Part shown: piece by piece, positions 23,796 through 34,457 of the stretch
Position numbering within the stretch: position 1 is the stretch's first letter
How the letters are laid out: each line of letters opens with the position of its first letter
NCBI GenBank assembly: GCA_025024175.1
Contig: QCXZ01000064.1
Location: forward strand, 37,097,325 to 37,161,324
Length of the DNA: 64,000 nt
Direction: 5' to 3'
Origin: Rhyzopertha dominica
Taxonomy: Eukaryota > Arthropoda > Insecta > Coleoptera > Bostrichidae
Made by a program: the position numbers and the translations under genes
Notes under the pieces: model-generated
What the model was told of the DNA's origin: nothing
Database searches by the model: none
The model's input: only the letters and a program-made list of their open reading frames with translations

Positions 23796-23971
23796 AGTGG
23801 ATATTTCAGTGAATTCAAGTCTAGCCTGATTTGTTACAATACAAGTGTATTTTTCATAGTTAAATATAACATGTATTTACTAATACCATGTAGAGAATAG
23901 AGCTTTTCCTGCTGTTTTCTTCAGTATACTGTAAGCACTCCGCAGTTTTTCGGTGCAAAATATACTATATA

Positions 23972-24533
23972 CAAAGTGTTCCATTAGTGCGCATTTCTGC
24001 TGTATCTCCGGGTATTAAAGATATGAAGATATTCATAAAATTTAATAATAGTGAATTGGTTTCAAATTCTCTACAACATAAAATTATGTACGCCTACACA
24101 GGGTGGTCCATAATAGCGCTGTAGGTACTAACTTTCTTATTTTAAATAGAACACTGTATATTATTGCATTTTTGGATTCTGCGTTGAATATTAATATAAC
24201 TTTGTGCAAGGTTTACCATTAGCTACATATTACCGTTTTTTTAATAATAAAACTTTTTTTAATTTGATATTCGTAGAGGTTCACAGAAATAAAGATTTTT
24301 AATAAGAAATTTGGTAAATGTAATTTTAACTAATTAAATATTAATGCATGCTTTATAGCTGGATACTAGTTTTTATTGTGTTACTCGTACAGGGTGTTTA
24401 GTAATTGAGGTTAAAGAATACAATTTTTAAATGACAATGACTTCTTTGCCAGTTCACTTTGCTTTATAATTTTTTTTCGTATCTTTAATACTCTCGGAGA
24501 TACAGAAGAAATACGCACTAATGGAACACCCTG
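23972..24533. mobile_element. TA-flanked MITE with nested CAGGGTG sequences
   Basis: The left end CAAAGTGTTCCATTAGTGCG and the right end, reverse complement of CAGGGTGTTCCATTAGTGCG, form inverted repeats of about 65 bp that continue through the CTGTATCTCCG block. TA is directly outside both (23970-23971 and 24534-24535). Inside lie two more CAGGGTG starts, near 24098 and 24390, which may be remnants of another insertion. No coding content. Mariner-type by TA duplication. Confidence 0.75.
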
Positions 24534-24747
24534 TATATGTAACATCCAATTATGCGTCGTTTGTTACCTTTCCGTTGTAGAGTTACTTATAGAACTAATT
24601 CAAGCACAACGTAGTTTTTGGGTTCTACTAAATACGAGATGGTCACAATTATAAAGCAACTTACTCATAGTATTATGAACTTTCTAACTTTAAATATTTG
24701 GCTTGGGTAGGTTATGCAACAATACCTTACGCCATATGTATGCCACA

Positions 24748-25104
24748 TCATAGGATCGCTTGTTGTAGCTTCAACATGCTTGCCGTCTGCCATATCCTGA
24801 CCCGTGTTCCTAAACGCGTAAACATCAGAGCTGCTGCGTAAGGAACCGCGAACATTGCAAAGAAAACGTCCGACAAATCCGTTTGAACAGTTATGCGAGA
24901 AATGTCCGCTATGTGTAGGTCGACGGTTAAGATGGACGATTCTACGCCTATTGGGATTCCTGTCAGTGTGATGAACGAGCTTTTCTCGTCACTCACGCCG
25001 TGACAAATTACGTCGATGCTTTTGTTTCGCGTTAGACTGGAACAGAGACGAACAAAAACAGCTCCAACTCTAAACAGGGTGAACTGAAAAGATTCCGGGG
25101 GCAC
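24748..25104 (-). CDS. Unidentified open frame, 118 codons
   Basis: I do not recognise this protein. The frame runs minus-strand from an ATG at 25104 to a stop at 24748, in a stretch that is richer in GC and CpG than its surroundings. The predicted product has mixed, non-repetitive composition (for example SFITLTGIPIGVESS and VDLHIADISRITVQTDL), with a hydrophobic stretch near residues 80-95, and lacks low-complexity runs. These points favour a real exon or a decayed gene over chance, but there is no second exon, promoter or family match that I can point to. It sits alone between a MITE and an empty stretch. Confidence 0.3.
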   Translation of the reverse strand: MPPESFQFTLFRVGAVFVRLCSSLTRNKSIDVICHGVSDEKSSFITLTGIPIGVESSILTVDLHIADISRITVQTDLSDVFFAMFAVPYAAALMFTRLGTRVRIWQTASMLKLQQAIL

Positions 25105-27078
25105 TACGTGCTACGTCGCCGAGTGATCCCAACACCTCCAAAGCTTAAAAGAAGCAAAAAAGTGTGCCTTTTAAATTTTCGATTAACCTCTTCGGACCCA
25201 AGAATGTACTCTACTATTGATCTACTTAAAATTAATAAATTATATTTGATCTGCCGTTTTTTTTAAATACTGGTATATCAATAATATGTTGATTCTGTTA
25301 CTACAATAATATCTCTGGTCCAGCCTGGAACATAAAAATTCGAGAATAAGTTATTTATTTAACATTTGTTTGAGAAATTCAGGAAGACAATCCTAGTACT
25401 ATAACACAGACGAGCTTATCCGGAGCAAACACTTACAAAATGATATGCCTCTACATCTGAATATATTTTCAGGTTCGCGAAACAATTAATATCGTGCGAC
25501 ATATTTTGTGAGACGAAATATTGGGAAATCGTATTTATTCTTGTGGAAAAAAATGCAACAAACAGATAACTCCCGAAACAATTAAATTATCTAACATATG
25601 CTACATATTTGCTAATAGAAATGAAATTAGTATTGTTTTAGTTTTGAAAAAAAAATAATTTTACTTAAAAAAGTAGGCAAAATTACATTATGCGTTATGA
25701 CTGAATACATTTAAATAGTACTCAGGACTTATGTCTATAATAAAAAGTAAAATGGCGTCCTATAATTTACACGGCGAAAAGCCGCACAAAAGAAGGCAAC
25801 GCCCAGATATATACCGACATAAAATTTGACATCGTCCAAGGTATTTATTTAATTAGCGCGGGCTTTCTCCTGGACACGAAACCTTATGAGAGAACTAAGC
25901 TTAGCCGGGTAGAGCTTTGCGCGGGCTTGCAATATAATTTGTGGTTTTTGGGACGGTATTCTTAAATCTACAAGGATTGGTTGAGTTGGCTAGAAAAAAC
26001 ACTTTGATTTATAATAATGTATTAGTGGCACTGATCGTTATAGGAACTTTGTACAGCAGCTTGCTAGCTGCACCTTTTACTACGAGTACATACTTAAGTC
26101 GATAGTGTTTACTTTTATACACTTACCAAAGCGTTCTAAACAATTATTGTACTTTCAAACCAATTTGCTTTCTACAATTATTTAGCAAGGGTTTATTTAT
26201 AGCCTCAAACGAATCAGTTTTATTTCTAACCTACAGGGAGTCTCTTATTGTTAGCCGCAAAAGAAATGGAAAGACACAAATAAATGTAGCTAATATATTC
26301 AATTTAAGAAGCTTCAATCTGGATACAGACTGCAATCAGACCTCACAATTAATGAAAGCTTTCAATTCACGCAAAACAGAATTGCAACTTGCCCGTATAA
26401 ATTAAAAATTTCCACTCTATAAATACTGCAATAACTGTTGGTATAAAAAATATTTTAATAAAAATAAAGAAATCAAAAGCTTATGTATAAACGTAAGGTT
26501 AGATTGTGACGACACTTGCGAGATATGGCGAAAACAAACTATATCTTTTACCTGTCTTGTGTTTTACTGCTGACGCCACAAATGTCTTCGTGCAACCAAC
26601 ATTTGCACGGAATGTACTGGATCTCATTTTATCGCATTCTGAAATTCTTCGTCCCCTAATTGATTCGAAATTAAAATCTTGCATCTATTTGCAGTTGTTT
26701 ACCGTTTCAAAGTCATAAAACAAAAGTTACCTCTGGCTATTTGCGGGCTCTTATATTTTGCGCACTAGAAGAAATCGATTCTTCTCAGTCTTTCGTTTGG
26801 TTGCTGGTGCTCAATGTCTGCATTTATTTTTTGTTACAAATTAGTCCCAATATAGAGTAAATTCAATCGCTAGCGTATTCTTGTGAAGCTCACCTCTATC
26901 AATGAAGTGTTATGTTGGTTTTGGGCATTTTTAGCTGCATGAGGTCACAATTCTTTATCGTGTACCTATGTTATTTTAAGTACTTGACAATAATTGCAAA
27001 TTTCACTCCTCCAGATTTTATTATCTGGATTCACCGTTACATTTTTTGTAGAAAAGGAGTTATTATAATAAAATCATT
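25105..27078. other. Unassigned AT-rich sequence
   Basis: Overlapping frames of 61 and 70 codons on opposite strands near 26500-26718 are shadows of each other, without known motifs. No repeats with clear ends were found. Confidence 0.45.
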
Positions 27079-27166
27079 TGCCCTGGCCAGTCTGCTCTCA
27101 CCCTACGACTAGCTTCGCCCTGTTGGGGATCATCAGGCAGGGGTAGAGAGTAGACCGACCAGGGCA
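27079..27166. other. GC-rich imperfect hairpin
   Basis: TGCCCTGGCCAGTCTGCTCT at 27079-27098 pairs with 27146-27166 (AGAGTAGACCGACCAGGGCA) with about four mismatches. The pairing can be extended a few bases towards a loop of about 33 bases. It stands out against AT-rich flanks. A GC-rich tail continues to about 27210. Confidence 0.5.
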
Positions 27167-27702
27167 GACCGTCGCCTATAACCACGGCGAGCGGACTGAC
27201 GTACGCGTACAAGAGTTATTATGTATTGCAAAAATAATTTAGAGTGTTGCTAACATATTATTCTTTTGTAAACCAATTATGTACCTAGCTTGGAATCAAG
27301 CTGATTCTTTTTGATGTAATTCTTTGTCTCATTAGACTCAGTTTGACCTAAACGGTCATTATCAAAGAGAATACAGCGTTGTACTAAACTTAGGTTTGCG
27401 GAATTAAGTCGACGTCCCCTAGATAAAGAAAAGGATAGGGTTCTTAATTTTCTGGACTTATCTATGTTGTTAAGGATCAATAAAATTAAGCATTTCGTGT
27501 TATTGAGTTTAATAAACGGACTAGTAAATATATCAATTAAAAAAAATTGAAAAAGAATTGGCAACAATTAATCAGTTAGCTTCTAAAAACGAATATGACA
27601 CAAAAATTGTAGACCAAATACATAAGAAGGAATATAAAAGTAGAATACAAAGAAAGCTGTTCAATGTTAACATACATGATAAAGGACATACTTTCTTCGC
27701 AA
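27167..27702. other. Unassigned sequence before the ribozyme array
   Basis: No recognised gene. A minus-strand frame at 27277-27567 is low complexity. The 14-bp target sequence TAAATTGTATCAAA starts at 27703. Confidence 0.45.
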
Positions 27703-27751
27703 TAAATTGTATCAAAATGCATGTCTATGCTGTGCTGTCTACACCTCAACC

Positions 27752-27800
27752 AACTGCAGGTAGATCTATTTCGCTGTCATTACAGCTCATCAGTGCAGTT
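27752..27800 (-). ncRNA. Hammerhead ribozyme, unit 1, predicted inactive
   Basis: The minus strand has stem I AACUGCA/UGCAGUU, core CUGAUGA, stem II GCUGU/ACAGC with loop AAUG, then GAA and a stem III palindrome. At the cleavage triplet the base that should be U16.1 is C (plus-strand G at 27760), giving ACC in place of AUC and breaking its pair with A15.1. All other core bases fit. Loss of cleavage is predicted. Confidence 0.85.
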
Positions 27801-28103
27801 TAGGTCTAGTGTAGACAGCACGGCATAGAACTAGCTTTGCTTATATACCAAAGCAATGGTATGATGTAAGTAACAATTTAGNATGGCAATGCCATCTGTC
27901 AGCATTACACTGACATCATGGCAAAGCCACCTAGCTGCCTTAACGGGTACTACTTCCTAAAGGAAGTGACTTGTAGCCTGACAAATTGGCATGCAACTGC
28001 ATACTTCAATTTGACAGCAGGCCCCCACGGCACTTTATACTAGCGGACAAGAACCGACATACATTAAAATGCATGTCTATACTGTGCTGTCTACAACTCA
28101 ACC

Positions 28104-28152
28104 AACTGCAGATAGATCTATTTCGCTGTCATTACAGCTCATCAGTGCAGTT
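28104..28152 (-). ncRNA. Hammerhead ribozyme, unit 2, intact core
   Basis: Reading the minus strand: stem I 5' strand AACUGCA (28152-28146), core CUGAUGA (28145-28139), stem II GCUGU/ACAGC closed by AAUG, GAA, stem III AUAG/CUAU closed by two bases, then cleavage triplet AUC and the stem I 3' strand UGCAGUU. Cleavage is predicted between 28111 and 28110. Outer sequences (GUGCUGU.../...ACAGCAC) pair further and lengthen stem I beyond an internal loop. This is the type I layout with minimal stem III, as in newt, schistosome and insect satellite hammerheads, which often work as dimers. Confidence 0.92.
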
Positions 28153-28450
28153 TAGGTCTAGTGTAAACAGCACGGCATAGAACTGATTTTGCTTATATAC
28201 CAAAGCAATGGTATGATGTAACACTTTAGGGTGCAATGCCATCTGTCAGCATTACACTGACATAATGACAAAGCCACCTAGCTGCCTTAGCGGGTACTAA
28301 TTCCTAAAGGAAGTGACCTGTAGCCTGACAAATTGGCATGCAACTGTATACTTCAATTTGACAGCAGGCCCACACGGCACTTTTTACTAGCGGGCAAGAA
28401 CCGACATACATTAAAATGCATGTCTATACTGTGCTGTCTACAACTCAACC

Positions 28451-28499
28451 AACTGCAGATAGATCTATTTCGCTGTCATTACAGCTAATCAGTGCAGTT
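28451..28499 (-). ncRNA. Hammerhead ribozyme, unit 3, predicted inactive
   Basis: Same layout as unit 2, with AUC cleavage triplet and paired stems, but the core reads CUGAUUA in place of CUGAUGA (plus-strand A at 28487). This replaces G8, the base that acts in catalysis, so cleavage should be lost. The distance from the unit 2 cleavage position is 347 bp. Confidence 0.88.
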
Positions 28500-28801
28500 T
28501 AGGTCCAGTGTAGACAGCACGGCATAGAACTGGTTTTGCTTATATACCAAAGCAATGGTATGATGTAAGTAACAATTTAGGATGCAATGCCATCTGTTAG
28601 CATTACACTGACATGATGACAAAGCCACCTAGCTGCCTTAACGGGTACTACTTCTTAAAGGAAGTGACCTGTAGCCTGACAAACTGGCATTCAACTGCAT
28701 ACTTCAATTTGACAGCAGGCCCCCACGGCACTTTTTACTAGCAGGCAAGAACCGACATACATTAAAATGCCTGTCTATACTGTGCTGTCTACAACTCAAC
28801 C

Positions 28802-28850
28802 AACTGCAGATAGATCTATTTCGCTGTCATTACAACTCATCAGTGCAGTT
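28802..28850 (-). ncRNA. Hammerhead ribozyme, unit 4, intact core
   Basis: Core CUGAUGA, GAA and AUC triplet are all present, and stem I AACUGCA/UGCAGUU is perfect. One stem II change (C to U on the minus strand) leaves a G-U pair, so the helix is kept. Cleavage is predicted between 28809 and 28808, which is 351 bp from the unit 3 position. Confidence 0.9.
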
Positions 28851-29037
28851 TAGGTCTAGTGTAGACAGCACGGCATAGAACTGGTTTTGCTTATATATCA
28901 AAGCAATGGTATGATGTAAGTAAGAATTTAGGATGGCAATGCCGTCTGTCGGCATTACACTGACATGATGACAAAGCCACCTAGCTGCCTTAACGGGTGC
29001 TACTTCCTAAAGGAAGTGACCTGTAGCCTGACAAATT

Positions 29038-29165
29038 GAAGTATGTAGTTGCATGCCAATTTGTCAGGCTACAGGTCACTTCCTTTAGAAAGCTAGGTGC
29101 TAGGTGGCTTTGTCATCATGTCAGTGTAATGCTGACAGATGGCATTGCCATGCTAAATTCTTACT
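29038..29165 (+). repeat. Inverted partial unit closing the array
   Basis: From 29038 the sequence is the reverse complement of the unit segment that runs from GTAAGAATTTAGGATGGCAA to the CATGCAACTGCATACTT block, with a small rearrangement near 29090-29100. It ends TAAATTCTTACT right at the 14-bp direct repeat. It lacks the ribozyme. Together with the last direct unit it can fold into a hairpin of more than 100 bp. Confidence 0.85.
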
Positions 29166-29179
29166 TAAATTGTATCAAA

Positions 29180-32100
29180 GGTTTTAGTTAGTTAGTAGTG
29201 TTAAAAATAGCCTCAATAGATACGGAAGAAAAGCAATACAGGTAAATAAGTGTAATTTGGGAGGTCTTCTAGTTAACAACAAGCCAAACTCCAATAGTTT
29301 AAACAGAAACGGTATTTCTCGACTAATACGTCTATGAAAATGCCGAAATTAAGAAGCCAGGCGCGAGATTCTTACAACCCCTAAAAATAGTGGATGTAAA
29401 GAAAATTCCGCGCATCTGAATTTAATATAACGCTGTTATCTCTTTGATAATGACCATTTAAGCCGAAACGATCTTCAGGTTTAGCTTATAAGTCTATTGA
29501 GACAAAGCACATGCATTCAAAACAATCAGCTTGTTTCCAAGCTACCTAATTGATGCAGAATGTTTCACAATGAATACACCTTTGAATCCATTTATCATAT
29601 TCCTTTGTAAACATTTTTCGTCATCGTTATCAAAACAATAGTCATGGTCATTTAATCAATTAATTATTTTTATTATTAATTATTATTAACTAATTATTTA
29701 TTTATATCAATTAATTATAATGTTTAGAGTCTCGTTATATTTCTCTGTTTTTATTTATACCGATATAATTGATAAGTATTCTGTCTCTCATCAAGTAGCA
29801 CTTGTTTTTTTCCATAACATTGCCTGTGAGGTAAATGATTTATATTCCCGGTTCTGGTCCAAAAGCAAATATAACCGATGTATATATTATTACCAAATTA
29901 TTACAGAATTTAACATTTCACAGCCAACGTTCTGCAATTCCCTGTGCTTTTCTTACTTTGTCTCTCCAAATATCAACCTTCTATGCTAACAGATTCAAGA
30001 AAGTTGTCTTACTTCATTTGCTGCGGTGCCAATGGAGACTACAAAGTTTTTAAGGAAAATTGTATTATATCGTGTGCGTGTTCGAAAAAAGCGGATTTCT
30101 AACTTAACTTGTTTTAATTAAAACACCAATACCAAACAAAATACATTAAATCCGTACACAGCTATTAGGCACTTAGAATACTGGCACTTAGAATACTTTA
30201 AAGCACCTGGTTCGTTTTTGTTCGCTTCTTAAGTAGCTTCTCGCCTACGTAACGTAACTGCGTAATACCTGGAATGTTACTACACTGTTATCTGGTGGAC
30301 ATTTCCCCACCATATGTATATTACTAGAATCGCTAACTAACGTATAGCAGTGTCCTATTAACACGGTGTACTCGAGTCGCTCAACAGATATAGCAATAAA
30401 AGCAAAAGCAAAAAAAGAGTGTAGCGTTGTAGGCAACAGTCCGCTTCACACTAAGTAATTGTGTTACGTGGCGGGCCTTTTGAATCGCAACGTGAAATTT
30501 GACGTCATGAAAATACGACAGAACACAGTAGCGTTTTATTACTTTTATTATCATATCTGTTGAACGACTCGAGTATAGCAGGTCGGCATACCTGCAGCTC
30601 CGGGTCATGATGGTGCTGATGGTGTCACGACATAGACACCCGCTGATGCGTAGCAATATTTCATCATCAACATCTCCTGCATTTATGTCATAGAATATTT
30701 TCTATTGTTTTGGAATCCCCAGGTTTAAACTGCAATATCACATGTTATACTAATGACATAAATGTGAACATATTCTACAGAAATAGTATTTCTATAATTT
30801 TTTTGGAACCTGTTGTTCTAGCGGCTATTTCTGCAAGTCTGAGACACTTATGGCTTATACCAATAAAGGCACACGTTCACAAAGAATAGTACGTACAAAA
30901 AATAATATTAGACAACTTGTAGTTCCCACAAGGTGTTGCACCTACTTGCCTCCTGACATATTTGTGACATCGTTAATTAAAGATTGATTGGTCGGTTTGG
31001 TCCTGTGCGGTGGTCTCTAAGAAGTACCGATTTGAATACGCTAGATTTATTTTTATGGGAATGTTTAAAATAACTGATTTACGGTGAAGTAATTAAGACC
31101 AGATAACAGCTAACAGAAAGAATTACAATGGCTGCTAAAGAAATTCGTGGTAATTTAAATATGCGCCATGGGGATGCGTTGCAAATACGACGCGACGGAC
31201 TTATTTGACTAATGATTAATGAATTTGTTTTGCAAAAAATCCGTTGTATGTTTACACACAACTATGGCTTATTCCTGCAACTACTTTTATCGATTTACTC
31301 CGAAAGCGAGCAATTCACTGAAATTACGTAAAACTACATTCTTCTAGCAAAATAATGGAATAATCTAAAGAATTAATCCGTTTTACTGTTAGTCAGTGGC
31401 GCAAAATAGTTTTTTTAGGTTCACCATATTGATGATTCTACGACACTGACTTTTCTATTTTGCTGGCTATACGCTGGATAATAGGTGCTAGTAGTGACAT
31501 TCACTTCACCAAATTTCAAAATAATCCTTTCATACTCTTGGGAGGTATAAGAAATAAACTTTTTTTCTACATTTCGAAACCGTCTTTTTTGCAATTTTTG
31601 GATCAAAATTTTGTTTGGCGAGAAGAATCTTCATTCATTTTTTACGCATACTTCTGGACACCCTGTATAGCCTGACGAAAAGAGTGCGAGGAAATCTGAT
31701 TCGAAAATAATGAAGCGAGTGAGAACCGAGCGAACGGAGCAAACCAAGTATTTAAATTGTTCTAAGTACTAGTGAGTGCAGTATAGTATTCTGAATAGTT
31801 GTTTACTACATTAGTAGTGTTTTGAATTTAGTGTATTTCGATACAAATATGTAAATAAAGGAAGTTATGTAAGAAACTCGCATTTTTTGAACCCGTACTC
31901 ATATCAATAGTAATTATTAAAATTTATACAAATTTTTCCTGTAAATAGACGGGTACAATGGTAATTCGCATACATTAAAACAAAGTTAGTCCACGGAGCT
32001 ACTTTTCGTTTTCATGCAGAAAGTAAATGTTACATAAAACATCTAAATTCACTAATACATATGCATCTTGACTGTGGAATGAACGCTCTCACAGATTATG

Positions 32101-34444
32101 GTTTGATATTGGGCGGTTACGACACATCCACTGTCAATATCAGCTTGAGGGTCTTTCTAAAGACGGATAAACGTGGACTGCACACGGTTCAAAGAGCTTC
32201 TCCTCTCAACCTACGAGAAGTCCTTTTCTTTCCAACTGCCATTAATAGAACAAGTTAGATGCTAAACGGACTATCTCTTATTTCAAAATGAGTCCATACA
32301 GGTCTAAAATTAGCTTAAAGTATACTTTGGCATATACATATAATTTGAAACAACTGCTTTGAAAGGAAACACATACTCGGATATCAAAGACTAATCCATC
32401 CCAAAGTGCACGATCTGTCGAATTCTAAATTTTGCTTGAGTTCTTCGTCAGGCCATTCAGTGCGAGGGAAACGGATTGCTTGCTATAAATTTGAGAGCGA
32501 AACGCCGGCCAGCGTCCGCAATAATCGTTTGCGCTGATCCCCAAACGGACGTTTTCAAAAAAACACTTTAATATATATAGAACGTGTGTGGCTTTGACGG
32601 TAAATTACTTTCCCTTTAGGGTTAGTAACAGTCAATAGTGTGTTGGGAGAGGGTGGCTATTATGCCCCAAGATAAGGTATTATAGCGCGTGACTCGCTAT
32701 CAAGAGCGAGGTTTATGGAAGATCCCGGAGGCTCCCGAGGTAATCCAGATTTTTCGACATTACAAGGATATTAAAACTATTACGCATTCCTTGACGAACG
32801 ATCCCCGAGGTAAAATTGTGAGACGCCATCGGCTTTTGTTGGGTGTTTCCTGTGCAGATGTCAAAAGGCCCGCTCGGGAATTCCGTCGGTATCGGATCGA
32901 ATTTCACTGCAAAGCGGACAAACACTCCATGCCCCGCGAGCGGGTTCCAATTTTCCCTTGATGAAACGAAACTTAAAACCTGCTTTGATGAAAACGGACT
33001 CGTAGTAAGCTTTGCGAACACATTCGGCCCATTAGCGGTTCAAAGGAATACAGAAATCAACGGTTACGTGCGGACCGTTAATTTGATAAACCCAATTTGT
33101 GGCGGTAAAAAGTGTGGCAGCAATTAAATTTTTCAAGTGTATTCTTTGAAATACTGACAACCGACATGGAATGTCCATTTTCCCTGTTTATATCAAACCG
33201 CAAATGACTATCGAAAAATATGAGGAAATTATTTTCTCACTTGGCTATGTTATGTACTCTAGAGGACAAATTTTTAAAATCAAGAATTTGGAGAAGTAAC
33301 TTCACAGCCTACCAACTGTTCGTGTTTTTTTATGTTTACAAACAAAAGCAACTTTTTTACAGAAAAATTAAAAGAAGTATGCTTTAAGTTAAGCCAATGC
33401 CTTTTACTTGACGGATGTTCAGAGTGGATGGTTGTCTCAGCGTCATTATAGCTGTGCATTATGGTTATGCGAGTATTCTGCTTGAAGATAGTACTTTGTT
33501 AATTGCGAGGTAATTTTCCAGTTAAGATACCATTGCTTGAGATATTGATTATAGAGCAGCGGATATAATGCTTTACAATTGACATAAAGAATAATATAAA
33601 TATTATGCGCCACTGATAGTTTTGAATAATACCCTCCTGTGCATGTGCGTCATAGTCTTAAAACAACATGCATCGTCATACTTGGCGTCAAAAGCTGCGT
33701 TCAACGACATCCATCAAGCAATATACTAAATTTAGGATGAAAAATTGACATTTGACCTCAGGGATAGCACCTTAGTGATCCTAGTGTTTGGGCACGCCTA
33801 TCTTCTACCATCTAACGAAAACCCGAGGTCGATCCGATACCTAGCACTAGATTCCACTATGAAAGAACGGATGGACTATCTAGTATATAAGGACTACCAC
33901 CTTCAGAGGGTTGCGCTAAGAAGATGCCTCTGTATATACACATGATCACAATACTCTAATATCAGTGGACTTGATTTAATATGAGACAAACTAAAAAACT
34001 TACACAAAGTTACACAAAGCTTTCTTCTCGCGGAGTGTTCGAGCACATGCCACTTAATTTATGCTAGTGTTTATATTGTTTCAACGTGAATGACTAAAAG
34101 ACAAGTTTGATTCTAGTCATTCTAGGTTTAAGGTAATCTTCAACTTGTCAAATCTTGGTACAGTTAAGAATCCTGATCTGTGTAGCCTTTTCACCCTCAT
34201 CGACAACCTACTATAATACAGTAAATAAGACAATGGGCACACTTGTCTCTACATTACATACGTGTCACAATGTTAATTTTTCCGGGAAACAAAATATGCC
34301 GATTGTGCCACTAAAGCCTCAAATAATTTACGATAGTTGTTCAAATTAGTTGTATTTCATTTAAATGTACAATAAAAATTCAATTGGATCTGTTTTATAC
34401 TCCTACATAAATAAAAAAACTTTATTCTGTTGTGTGTGTGAAAC
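29180..34444. other. Unassigned sequence between ribozyme elements
   Basis: No gene is recognised over 5.2 kb. A 17-bp duplication (GGCACTTAGAATACT) lies near 30168-30200, an inverted repeat at 30367-30580 is listed separately, and a single CAGGGTGTCC-type transposon end occurs near 31660-31670 without a visible partner. The stretch 32450-33000 is somewhat richer in GC, with overlapping frames on both strands and no known motif. Confidence 0.4.
30367..30580. repeat. Inverted repeat with arms of about 45 bp
   Basis: TACTCGAGTCGCTCAACAGA on the left pairs with the TCTGTTGAACGACTCGAGTA block on the right, and the pairing continues through an AATAAAAG stretch. The spacer is about 120 bp. No flanking duplication was found. 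Confidence 0.6.
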
Positions 34445-34457
34445 CTAACTCTTTTAT

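Larger units (their letters stand above)
27717..29165 (-). mobile_element. Retrozyme-like element: four tandem hammerhead units plus inverted end
   Basis: The element has four direct units starting at 27714, 28066, 28413 and 28764 (periods 352, 347 and 351 bp), the last one truncated near 29037, followed by an inverted partial unit (29038-29165). The same 14 bases, TAAATTGTATCAAA, lie at 27703-27716 and 29166-29179, so the whole array behaves as one insertion. Each unit carries a minus-strand hammerhead ribozyme at the same place, so a long minus-strand transcript would be cut into monomers of about 350 nt. No protein is encoded. Animal retrozymes and the terminal repeats of Penelope-like elements are known to combine tandem units with type I hammerheads that have a very short stem III. 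Movement by a Penelope-like enzyme is inference. Confidence 0.88.

Noticed and set aside
27703..29179. CRISPR-like regular repeats
   Set aside because: Units of about 350 bp with ribozymes and a target duplication in an animal genome; no short repeat-spacer pattern.
31421..31675. Transposon end near 31660-31670 (CAGGGTGTCC type)
   Set aside because: Only one end is seen; no inverted partner or duplication could be placed.
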